A DNA stretch of 25,523 nt from Protostelium mycophagum (lineage: Eukaryota > Evosea > Variosea > Protosteliida > Protosteliaceae), in assembly GCA_002081555.1 (NCBI GenBank), contig MZNV01002456.1:1-25523 (forward strand), in the 5' to 3' direction. How positions within the stretch are numbered: the first letter of the stretch is position 1; each line of letters opens with the position of its first letter. The position numbers and the translations under genes are program-made. Shown here in pieces: positions 11,430 to 20,777 of this stretch. The notes under the pieces were generated by a model. The model made no database searches and was not told the origin of the DNA. It saw only the letters and a list, made by a program, of their open reading frames with translations.

Positions 11430-12746
11430 ATGACACACACACTCGAACAACTGCAAAACACATTTAATAAATCAACAGGCGGATCGTCTGTTTCAATATC
11501 CAAGGGAGAAGGTAATCTTAATTTTGTGGAATTAAGAACTTCAAAGGGTGCTTCTGCAAAGGTGAGTCATCTGAACTGATTTTTAGTGAGTCAACTCTTC
11601 AGATCTATTTGCATGGTGCACATGTTACTTCTTTCAAAGATTCTGAGGGCAAAGAGCTGATGTTCCTGAGCACTAAGGCCATTTTCCAAAACGGTACCAG
11701 TATACGTGGTGGCGTTCCAGTCTGGTGAGTGACGTCATCACATTTAATTCACTGATCTGTCTAGCTGGCCTCAATTCGCTGATGAAGGAACGTTACCCAT
11801 GCATGGCTTTGTGCACGATCGCGAGTGGCAGCTTCAAGAGACTTTCTCTGGTGGTGACGTGTCTGCCACTTTCTCTCTCACCGATTCTGAGGATACAAGA
11901 AAGATATGGCCTCATAACTTCAAGCTCACCTACACCGTCAAAGTACGATGATGATCAAAATCTCATGTAATTGATCAATTCTCCAGATCGACGCAGGCTA
12001 TGACGGTAAAGAAAAGCTCACACTCCAACTTCAAATCGAGAACACTGGAAGTGACGCTTTTGAATGGTCTGGTGCCCTCCATACTTATTTTTACGTCAAT
12101 GACCTCACCAAGACACACGTGTCAGGTTGTTGAACACTGATTCTCTTATAAAATTAACATCAAAAGGGCTGCAGGGCATCACTTACATCGACAAAACCAA
12201 GCAGAAGCAGAAATTCGAAGAGAAAAATCAGAAAATCACTTTTGACTCTGAGATCGACAGGGTGAGCTGATCTGTCATGCGTTGTAGATGTCTATAGACA
12301 TCACCATTTTTTGTGGCTCGACTACAGCTCATTCTGAATATCTATTTATTTACTCTTTTGTGGAAAATGCATGGTTGATGAAAAACATCTTGTCATTTGA
12401 AATCAATATTTCCAAAATATAATATCTATTTATGATATAGATATTTGTGGGTGGAGCACATAGAGAGATAGAGATACAAGATTCCTCTGATACATCAGTA
12501 CACTACCGTATCAAGTTCAGTGGATTTTCTGATGCAGTGATGTGGAATCCTTGGACAGAAAAGGTTCATTTTTTATTGTTGAAAAAGAAAGGGCCAACTA
12601 AAGAGAGACAGGCCAAAGAGATACCCGACTTTGTGGCACCAGAATGGCAGAAAATGTTGTGTGTAGAAGGAACACAGCTCAGCCCAAAACTAAAAGTCGA
12701 GCCAAAACAGAAATGGGAAGGCTCCTATTCAGTGGGAAGGGTTTGA
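11430..12746 (+). CDS. D-hexose-6-phosphate mutarotase (glucose-6-phosphate 1-epimerase)
   Basis: Interconverts alpha and beta anomers of glucose-6-phosphate in the cytosol, feeding glycolysis and the pentose phosphate route. 307 aa, the usual family length. Seven exons: 11430-11561, 11603-11724, 11765-11942, 11987-12125, 12167-12261, 12441-12563, 12612-12746. Family blocks in order: LHGAHVTSF, IRGGVPVCWPQFAD, LPMHGFVHDREW (catalytic His region), GALHTYF, NPWTEKAKEIPDF and the catalytic Glu in MLCVEGTQLSP. The galactose mutarotase-like beta-sandwich is complete. The intron at 12564-12611 is open in one frame; removing it restores the conserved NPW.EKA.....DF spacing. Convergent with the SLC17-like transporter. 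Confidence 0.93.
11730..11737. promoter_or_regulatory. TGACGTCA palindrome, copy 5
   Basis: Exact palindrome directly after the 5' splice site of mutarotase intron 2 (11725-11764), context GTGAGTGACGTCATCAC. Confidence 0.3.
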
Positions 12747-12908
12747 GACATCATAACCTGTTCATACGACGTCATAAATAGAAATGAATATGTCATTATG
12801 ATTATCTCATCCGCAATAACAAAATGAAAAACAGAAAAGTCGATTCTTTTACTGTTGCCTCCCGCAACAGAGTCTTCTTGGATTGTGCACAATGAAGACC
12901 CTCTCCTC

Positions 12909-14932
12909 TCAGAAAATGAGCTGCTTGCCTTTCGCCGTGATATTGAAGACCACCATGCCGAGGATATACATCCCTGAAGACAACAAAAAGATGATGTTCC
13001 ACCGCGAAGCGGGAGCTTCGTCAATGTTTGAACCCAAAATAGGACCCGACAGCAAGATGGATATGATGCCGGTGGTCGTCGCGAAACAGTTGGAGATACC
13101 GTATATCACCCCTGCGTGTCGCGGTGCGATATCTTGGTAATTAGGCTGGAATCCTCCACTTTGAAAAGAGATTGATGCTTGTGCGACCACCTCCGACAAA
13201 CTCAGACAGATATTTCAAAAATAATTAATTAATTACTATTATTTTATGTGAATTCGGGAATATTAGAACAGATGGAATTTAACTCTGAAAATGAGAAGAC
13301 TGACCAGGAAAGCCACTGAGTAATAATGATCCTTTGGTTGAAGGCACATCAGACCTAGAAATAATGCGGGGCCCAGAAAAGCAATAGTTTGAAAACATTT
13401 CCTGACCAAGCTGACTCTGTTCATTCCACATAAAGGCAGTATCTCCGGTGGTGCATTCAACTCTTCCTGTAACTCTCAGAAATCCCACTGAAAATCAACA
13501 ACAGATGCCACATTCAGTATGATATCTTACGTCCGAGTCATCCTTTCTCCCTTCCTCTTCCGTGATCTGAGAATTTGGCATGACAACCTCCCTCCCCCTG
13601 TTAATAATATAATCCGCACTTCTTCCAGTGACTAGCCCAATCAATATTCCGACAATATTCGGCAGATAAAGGAAGAAGGACTCTTTTTGCAAGTTGAAAA
13701 GTAGAATGGTCTTGAAATATCGAGGTGCCCAGACGAGCAGTGTGTAGAAGCCCCAAGCGGCTGGATTCGTCAGCACGTGATCCTTCTCTTGAATTGACAC
13801 GAAGACTCACAGCAGAAATGGGAGGTGACGAGACCCCACATTGGAACACAAGTGACGATGTCTTTCCACGGGATCTTGATTTGTGTCTTTACCTCCCTTC
13901 CCTCATTTATCAGGTTGAGTTCGTATTCTGACACCCAACTATTACCTGTAATATTTTATTTATCGAATGTACAAATTGTACCTACTCATGGGGGAGGAAG
14001 TGGTGAGTAGGACCCAAAATATGAACCATAATATTCCAATCAAACCACTCCAATAAAAGTTCCATTGCCAGCCGTACTCAACTGTAATCCTCGCGGTCAC
14101 AGCGTATGCTAAAATGGTTCCAAGAGCACTGGACCCTTTTAATATTTTTCAATTTGAATAAATATATCTAAAATGGTAAAACATACCTTCCAGAATTAAC
14201 AAAAGTCAAAGATAAAGTCATCTGTACCAGGTTATATTCATCATCTGTATACAACCTTGTATAATCTCACCTCCCTCTTTGGGAACCAATTAGAAGCGAT
14301 ATCATTGATCGTGGGAAAAGCAACGGACGTAAAGAATCCAGTCAAGAATCTACACAAGAGAAATAAAACATTATTGCCGGCACAAAAAGGGAGCAAGAAA
14401 TTAGAGATGGAAGATCCCAGTATCGCCGCACCCAACGCTGTCTACACATTATTTCGGGCATGAATGACCACTACTCACTTGATTTCCAAACTTGATGGCT
14501 AATTTTCCTGCTGGGATTTGCAACACTAAATATCCTGCAAAAAAAGCGCTGAGAGCAAGGGCTGTGCGAGTTTAGAATGCGATGATTAAATAGTTGATCT
14601 TACTCGAGAATGTTGTCGACCAGTTGTATTCCTTAGCAAGTGTCATTTCCACCACCGATAATAGTGTTCTTTGTACGTACATAATCAGAGTGGCTATGCA
14701 CTTCAATATGAAAGTTGTCGATGAATTAAACTGACCACAAGTGACCAAAGCAACAACAATTATCCTTTGAGGAAAGTAACATCCTACCAACTCGGTTTTT
14801 AGGTCTCTTTCTGGTATCAAATCCCTGAAAGAGTCCACAGAACCATAACTGGACACGACTGTGGAGCTGGTGCTAGAGGTCTTTCAAAATCACAGAACTT
14901 GAACAAAAATACCTGAGATGAGCCTTAGACAT
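12909..14932 (-). CDS. Major facilitator superfamily transporter, SLC17 / anion:cation symporter type
   Basis: Integral membrane organic-anion or phosphate symporter, 491 aa, eleven exons: 14932-14913, 14872-14746, 14700-14604, 14561-14479, 14441-14271, 14221-14187, 14128-13986, 13945-13811, 13760-13531, 13466-13301, 13177-12909. Phase is kept throughout. SLC17 landmarks: MYVQRTLLSVVEMTLAKEY-NWS after TM1, YLVLQIPAGKLAIKFG, CRFLTGFFTSVAFPTIND, SGSALGTILAYAV, YGWQWNFYWSGLIG, VTSHFCSAWGFYTLLVW-AP and, in the C-half, GGFQPNYQDIAPRHAGVIYG. This last motif is diagnostic for the family. An acidic Ser/Glu/Lys-rich insert (NSQITEEEGRKDDSDEELN) sits in a C-terminal-half loop. The N-terminus is a short Ser-rich cytosolic tail. 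Substrate is unknown; sialate, phosphate, nicotinate and glutamate carriers all share the fold. Confidence 0.9.
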
Positions 14933-15092
14933 GACCGAGAAGCTCTTGTTGGAAAGATTCTGTGTTATTCGGATTTTCCGCGTCAATGTCAAACAAGCAC
15001 GTGACATTCCCTCACAGACAAGAAGAGGTTCTCAAGAGTTCGACAAGGAATGAGAGAAGTCTTGGAAGTTTTATTTATGAAGACAAGTTGAT

Positions 15093-15978
15093 TCACAGCT
15101 TTGACAATTTGATTTGTACTTCTGCGGTGGTGGTCATGATGACACCAGCATCAATCATCTCTTGTCTGGCGGTCTTGACTCCGTCCTCTGAAATTCCGGC
15201 TGCTGCGTCCTCGATCAAGGTGGTGTTGTATCCAAAAGATATTCCATCCAAAGAGGTGGCTCTGACACAGAAGTCGTATGCAAGTCCTGCTGATTTAGTA
15301 CTTTTATTTGATTGAATGACCTCACCTGTGGTGTATATGTGCTTGATCTGATGCTTCTTTAATAAATCGTCGAGTTTAGTCTTCTCTTGTCTGTCTGCAG
15401 ATAAAAATCCACTGTAAGAGTCGACGAGAGGGTTGTAACCTTTCAGAATGATCTGATCGCTTGGGACTGTTACTTTTGTATTTTGAAAAGAAATGTTCAA
15501 ACCTGGCTCTGACGTGAAGATCTTCGTGAATCTCGGCACCGTGACTGTCGATAACGCAGTGGTCGGGCCATAAGACTTGAGTGCCATAAGACACCTCGAG
15601 ATTTCTTAACAATCATCAGCACACGAAACGCACCTGGATGGTATCCAAAGGCTTCGTTCCGGGATGAGCGGAAGCAAAAGAGACGTGACCCTTAGGATGC
15701 CAATCCTGGGTCAGAACTATGAGATCAAAGTGCAATGTCTTCAAAAGATTCAAGTTCGGGGTGATTTCCAAAGCTTTAGAGACAGGAAGAGTTCCATTGA
15801 TGAAATCGTATTGAAAATCAATAATGATAAGGGCACTGGAGTGAATCAGCCGCCGATATGAACAAAGATATCTACCTTCTCTCATGAGTAGCGGAAGCCG
15901 CGAGCGACATAAGTGCTGCGAGAATCAGAGCCGAACGTGCGTAATCCACTCACCAAAGAGAAGGATTATCGCCTTCAT
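15093..15978 (-). CDS. Nicotinamidase (isochorismatase-like hydrolase) with signal peptide and C-terminal SKL
   Basis: Converts nicotinamide to nicotinate and ammonia for NAD salvage. 228 aa, six exons: 15978-15954, 15915-15876, 15835-15634, 15594-15503, 15459-15326, 15286-15093. Catalytic triad visible: D28 in ALIIIDFQYDFING, K126 in ILKGYNPLVDSYSGF and C171 in LAYDFCV. The metal site is the DWHPKGHVSF motif; LWPDHC and GAEIHEDL are also family blocks. Residues 1-17 (MKAIILLFALMSLAASA) look like a cleavable secretory signal. The protein nevertheless ends in Ser-Lys-Leu, a canonical peroxisomal PTS1. Exon 1 encodes just MKAIILLF; M11 in exon 2 could start a form without most of the signal. 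Final location is undecided. Confidence 0.92.
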
Positions 15979-16193
15979 CGTTGCCTGGAAAAAATAATCA
16001 AAGGATAAATTTCGTCAAGATACAAGAACTCTCTGACGTCCCCGTGAAGAAGTCCAAAGATTCACCCCAGAAATCCTGCCACCTCATTAACATTAATTCT
16101 CGTCACCAGTGCTTTGAAGAACAATATTCACAATTATTGACGCAATATCTAAGTGATAGTGTGATAAAGGGGAATTTATTGGTACACAGGAAT

Positions 16194-18852
16194 CTACAGA
16201 CACTGAGAATACCAGTCGTTGGAGTACTTGCAACTGTAAGGGGCCTTGCAACATCTCAGTCCAGTGAATCCAATACCACCGCACTGGTCCCAGCGGTTGG
16301 CGCAAGGCTCGGGTGCGTTGTAAGTCTCCACGTAGGTTTCCACGGCAGTACGAGTGGCGGTGCGGGAGGCTGTGAAGGTGCTAGTTCCGGCCTTAGTGGT
16401 AGAGGTGGTGGACTTGGCTGTAGTAGACTTGCCAGTGGTAGACTTGCCAGTGGTAGACTTGGCAGTGGTGGAAGTTGTAGATGGACGAGTGGTTGAAGTT
16501 GTAGCTCTAGTGGTGGAAGTGGTGGAGGAGGTGGTGGGGGCAACGGTTGGGTATTCCATGGCTCCACTCCATACGTTGAAGTTGTATGTGTTTCCTGCTC
16601 CTTGGATGTCAGGGCCGTAAGTTCCGGTGTATGTCTGGCCTCCTCTCTGGACGGAGACTCTCACAGCACCAATGCCGTCGTATGGGACACAGGTGTACTG
16701 CTCGGTGGCGGTGACGCTGATGGTGGTGACACGTCCACCGATGGACACGCTGACAACTCCTCCAGTGGTGGCGGAGAGGGTCTGAACGGCAACACAGTCG
16801 GTGGGCTAAATATAGATCAGCGGGAAGAAGCTAGTAACAGTTAAAATACTCACGTTAGACCAGTACATGGTTGGGGGGCCGAAAGCATCGGTACGGTTCT
16901 GGTTCTTACCGTGGATTCTGTACCACCAGTAGACGTTGTTAGTAGTGGGGGCGGGGGCGACACCAGTCTTGAACCATTGAGCGTAGTAAGCGGTGGTCTT
17001 CAAGAAGGCGACGTGGTCCATACCACCATCGTTCTTCACGTATGACTCACAGTCACCGCTGACCTCTTGGGCAGAAATGGGGGCGATGTAAGAGGACTCG
17101 GAGTAGTCGTTCCATGTGGCGATTTGAACAAAATCAGCTCCAGAGGCGATGGCCTGCTTCCATCTGATGGTCCTATTCACCGTTATTTTCCCGCCTCTTT
17201 TATGAATTTGAATTTGAATCTTACCAGATGTTCTCGGCTCCGTTGTCGGGTCCGCTGGGCCAGAACCAGTTCTTTTGCCACCATTGGTTGACGATGTGAA
17301 CGTAGAACCAAGGAGCAACACCAGCCATGTAGGTCTTGTCCTTGCCGTGTGCGGCAGCAATGGCGGGCAAGTCTCTGTTGTTGCTGATATCCTTTTGCCA
17401 TGCGTCCCAGCTGAAGAGACAGTCGATCACGGGGAATAAATCGTAAAGTCCAGCGAGGTCAGATGCGTCAGCAGCGAACCAAGCTGGGCAGAAGTAAATG
17501 TCGTTGGCAACAACGTCCTGGGTCTTCCACTTGTTCCATGCGGCATTTCCGACACCATATCCAAAGTCGGTCCACTGTCCGGAGAAGGTGGAGACGAAGG
17601 GTCTGGAAACATTGTATGCGTCAGTGTATCTGAAGTATGCAGAGTGACTGGCGAAGCGGTTGATCCAGTTGTTCATGATAGCGACGTTGGAGATGGAGTC
17701 CATGTCCAAAGAGATGAACAGCTTGAAGTTCTTCTGAGCAGCAGCGTCAATAAAGAGCTGGAACTTGTCGGGTTGGTAGTCGTCAGATCCAACGTTCACG
17801 GCGAAACCGTCGATACCTGATAAATAAAATAAATGATCACGTACATAGATGTATAAAGAGGCACTCACCGACGGCTTGAGCGGCGGCGATGGTGCTAAGG
17901 AAGAAAGCTTGGTCGTTGTTGACGGTGAATCCCATCATGTAGTGAGCGAAGACTCTCTTGGGTGGAGGAATGTTGCTCTTGACGGGAATGTTGCGAGTGG
18001 AGAGGGCGTAAGCATCTTTGGCGATGATGACAAAGACGATACCACCAGAAGGGTCTGCGGTGAACTTGCAGCTAGCGCCGTTCCATCCGTAGCATCCCCA
18101 GGTGGTGTCGAATCCGGTCCTCTCTCCCGCGATGGTGACCTGTACATGTTTAATCTTCGGCTCTCAAAGTGGAAATATATTATTCACCTTCCATTCGTAG
18201 CTCTTGCCAGGAACAAGACCAGTAACGGTGGTCTTGTACTCGCAGGGTTGAGCATGAGTGGCAACCATGACTCCGAGAGGTTCAGCAGGGTTCCAGTTGG
18301 CTGCGGCTCCTGCATCGACAGCCCAGTCTCCAACAGCACGGTAAGTCTCGTAACCCCAACCGCACTCTGGGTTGTTGGGGTAGGCGGGAGGAGCGACAGT
18401 GACCGCGGTAGAGAGGACGAAAGCCTCCTTGGCGACGATGCTGAAGACGACGGCACCAGCAAAGTCGGCGGTGAATTGGCAGTTGGGGCCATTGAAGCCG
18501 ACGCAACCCCAGTTGGTGTCCCAAGCGGTGTTTTCTCCGTTGATGGTAACCTGCAAGTGTCAGTCTCCACAATTCATCATATGGAAATCACCTTCCAGTT
18601 ATACAGCTTGCCGGGAACAAGGCCAGTGATGGTCGCTTTGTATTCGCAAGGTTGAGCGTGAGTGGGAGTCATAACTCCAAGAGGTTCAGCAGGGTTCCAG
18701 TTGGCTACGGCTCCTGCATCGAGAGGCCAGTCTCCAACTGCGCGGTAAGTCTGATCACCCCAACCACATTCTGGATTGTTTGGGTAGGCGATGTCAGCTA
18801 ATGATGGTACAAAGAGGGCGAAGAGAGCGAGAGAGAGTAGTACAGCCTTCAT
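16194..18852 (-). CDS. Secreted GH71 glucan endo-1,3-alpha-glucosidase (mutanase) with CBM1
   Basis: Predicted to cut alpha-1,3-glucan, a fungal cell-wall polymer, outside the cell or in a digestive vacuole. 805 aa, six exons: 18852-18592, 18550-18188, 18139-17869, 17816-17225, 17172-16854, 16805-16194. Order: signal peptide [19 protein letters not shown]; two tandem ~114-residue modules (22-135, 143-256) starting [13 protein letters not shown]71 domain from about 266 ([33 protein letters not shown], and the signature [12 protein letters not shown]); a beta-rich C-terminal part; a Thr/Ser linker with STTGK repeats; and a CBM1 from about 769 ([14 protein letters not shown] ... YSQCL) with the family's Cys/Gly/aromatic pattern. 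Codons favour third-position C/G more than neighbours, suggesting strong expression. The domain set is typical of fungi, so transfer or shared ancestry is open. Confidence 0.93.
16424..16468 (-). repeat. 15-bp minisatellite in CBM1 linker
   Basis: Three head-to-tail 15-bp units (plus strand tagacttgccagtgg), the third with one substitution. They encode repeated Ser-Thr-Thr-Gly/Ala-Lys in the linker between GH71 and CBM1. Such linkers are usually O-glycosylated and vary in length by slippage. Confidence 0.8.
17996..18789 (-). repeat. Tandem duplicated N-terminal module of the glucanase
   Basis: Module 1 is 18789-18592 plus 18550-18407; module 2 is 18385-18188 plus 18139-17996. The proteins match at roughly three of four positions by eye (shared [50 protein letters not shown]). 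Each is split by a phase-0 intron at the identical point after Trp-Lys. The DNA is nearly identical around the NWNPAEPLG segment. I do not recognise the domain; six conserved Cys/Trp positions and a length of about 110 suggest a small beta-sandwich, perhaps carbohydrate-binding. Confidence 0.85.
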
Positions 18853-19302
18853 AGGGAGGCGTTTAGAATGAATGATAACACCCGCAAACATTTTCGAGCG
18901 GCTCACGCCAAAGACGGCAAGGTTGTCACGTCACGACCTTGTTAAAACACGGAACCGAAAGCGGGTGTCAACTCTGCCGCCCAAATGACAAGCTCCGATC
19001 TCGAAACTTACCGTACTCGATCGGCGACCTTAGCGTGTCAGGTCCTTTCGCTGGTTTAAAACTTGGCCCGAGGAAGTTCAACTGTGCTACATCTTGGTGG
19101 TTTGTGGCACTGTCTTACTGATCTCGGTAAATGACCGCACACACAGGAACGCCTTGTAGACTTACTTCCTACCTTAGAGTTAATTTCGGAGCTTAGGAGA
19201 ATAAAAATGTCGCACAAAACCTAGAACGCAGCCTGTAAGCCCCTTCTCCCTCGATTCTTGCAAATTATGTTATTTCAAAGGTATTTTATTGATCCTTTAC
19301 GG
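18853..19302. promoter_or_regulatory. 5' flank of GH71 gene / 3' flank of SWIM-RING gene
   Basis: 450 bp without an ORF of note. I looked for a tRNA B-box and for conserved rRNA or snRNA blocks and saw none. The only structured element is the dyad at 18919-18940. It probably contains the GH71 promoter and the SWIM/RING 3' end. Confidence 0.45.
18919..18940. promoter_or_regulatory. Imperfect 22-bp dyad upstream of GH71 gene
   Basis: Half-site AAGGTTGTCAC facing GTCACGACCTT; 9 of 11 positions pair, with an ACGT centre. It ends 67 bp upstream of the GH71 ATG. The placement fits a homodimeric activator or repressor site, but function is inferred from symmetry and position only. Confidence 0.4.
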
Positions 19303-20689
19303 CTAATAATATCTCGGATTCCAAAAAGAGTCAGAATCATGGTATGATGACGTGTCCCTCGTTGTCGACATTCCGGGCTGTACAATTCAGTCTACAACGT
19401 ACCAAAAAAATCTGACCTGCAGCTTGGCCAGATTTACGTATCCTTCTTTGTGTCCAACTGATTGGATATTTTGTTCGTCCCACTCTGCACGACAATAAAC
19501 ACAAGTGACCGGCCCTCCTTTCTTAGAGGTTTTCCACATCTCAAAGCACTTCTTATGCATATTATTTCCACAAGAAGATTTACACCAGATGATGTCTTCA
19601 GACTCCTTCATCTCCTCATAACAGATAGCACTGGATGACATCAGCACCATCATAAAGTGAGGTGTTGTAGACGCTCACCAGTCATCCTCTATGGGTCTTC
19701 TTTTCACTGATCCCTCCTCTTCTATGCCTTGTTCGTCATTGCTTTCCCCTGAATGACTCTTCACCCACTGTTTCCTCACGGCTGCGCTGGCCACAAAGTT
19801 ACCAGATGGGTCCTTCGGGGCGTGCTCGAAAATACGGTCCAACTCGACATCCAGTAGATGTCTTTGTGGAATGACGATGTCTTGTTCATTCACTCTCAGA
19901 ACTCTCAAATAAACAAAAATCTATTTCCATTCAATATTATCATAATTGATTTTTGTTTTTCCATAGAATTTAATTATTTTGTTAGCAATTTTTTGAGCAA
20001 AGAGAAAGAGATGTTGACCAACGAAACGTTTCCTTGTGACATCTTGCATTGATTGCAGAATTGTCATCATAAAATCGTAAATGCGCGTTCAGCCACAACA
20101 ATGATTCATCGCAGCAAGCCGCAGGAAAAACCATTATGTTAATATATGAGGGTACTCACGATGTGTTTGCACAGGTTTCCTTTCTCAAAATCAGGGCAAG
20201 AACAGGTTGGGGTCTTGTTGATTTCCACTTCATAGACATTCCCGACACTCCCCAGGACGAAGAACTTGCTGTGACGTGGTGTGATTGTTTCTCTGGAGAT
20301 TAAGAACATCCTCTGTTGTTTAGCTCTCGCCAATCTCTCTCGCACGGACTGTAATCATAAGCGAAGCACCAATGGTGTTGTTGTCAGTGATGCTAATCCG
20401 ATCTTCATATCTGAATTGAAGGAACTATAAAAGATGACAATTGACAATTACCCACGACTGTGAAGCCCTTCACTCTTCCCTGACGCTTTTCTTCTGGAAT
20501 AGACGTCTCTTTCTTCTGTCTTTTCAGCTTGGGGTCTTCGCTTGCCGTCAAATCCACGTGATCCTCTGTCAGATCAACCGTCTCCTCCTTGCCTCCATGT
20601 GCTATTTGCTTGTGCTGTTTGAAACCTCTTTCTGTTTTAAGAACTTTACCACAAGTGCAAGTGAACATGATGATATTGTGTTGTGTCAA
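19303..20689 (-). CDS. SWIM-type and RING zinc-finger protein, probable E3 ubiquitin ligase (ZSWIM2-like)
   Basis: 317 aa, five exons: 20689-20456, 20348-20160, 19920-19679, 19630-19417, 19377-19303. Three zinc modules are visible. An N-terminal C2H2-like finger is CTCGKVLKTERGFKQHKQIAH, with an unusual CXC spacing. A SWIM motif CSCPDF..GNLCKHI (about residues 127-141) runs into the family sequence YLRVLRVNEQDIVIPQRHL. A RING-like domain is CAICYEEM ... WCKSSCGNNMHKKCFEMW ... VTCVYCRAEW. SWIM plus this RING order is that of MEX/ZSWIM2-type ligases; the N-terminal finger is not usual there. A basic and acidic linker (KLKRQKKE) may be a nuclear signal. The tail exon RDTSSYHDSDSFWNPRYY resembles the family end. 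ATG at 20668 is an alternative start. Divergent from the helicase gene. Confidence 0.9.
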
Positions 20690-20777
20690 AATTACGAAAG
20701 AAGTGTTATCTACAACGATTATGAAGGACTACCCGAAAGAATGAAAATCTTGAGAAACAGACACGAGCAACATCATC
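20690..20777. promoter_or_regulatory. Bidirectional spacer, SWIM-RING / DDX18 helicase
   Basis: 88 bp separate the two divergent start codons, so both genes probably share this promoter. No TATA or Inr element is convincing. Confidence 0.4.

Noticed and set aside
13220-13240. AATTAATTAATT tract as a repeat element
   Set aside because: Short low-complexity sequence inside a transporter intron; too brief to mean anything.
15981-16620. Gly/Ser-rich and Val-rich plus-strand ORFs
   Set aside because: They are antisense readings of the Thr/Ser linker repeat in the glucanase.
17849-18655. 268-aa plus-strand ORF opposite the glucanase
   Set aside because: It is the mirror of a GC3-biased, well-supported coding region; biased codons remove stops from the opposite strand. 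Composition is Ser/Gly/Asp/Val-rich with no family resemblance.
18853-19302. tRNA or snRNA gene in the gap
   Set aside because: No GGTTCGA-type B-box on either strand and no recognisable snRNA core.
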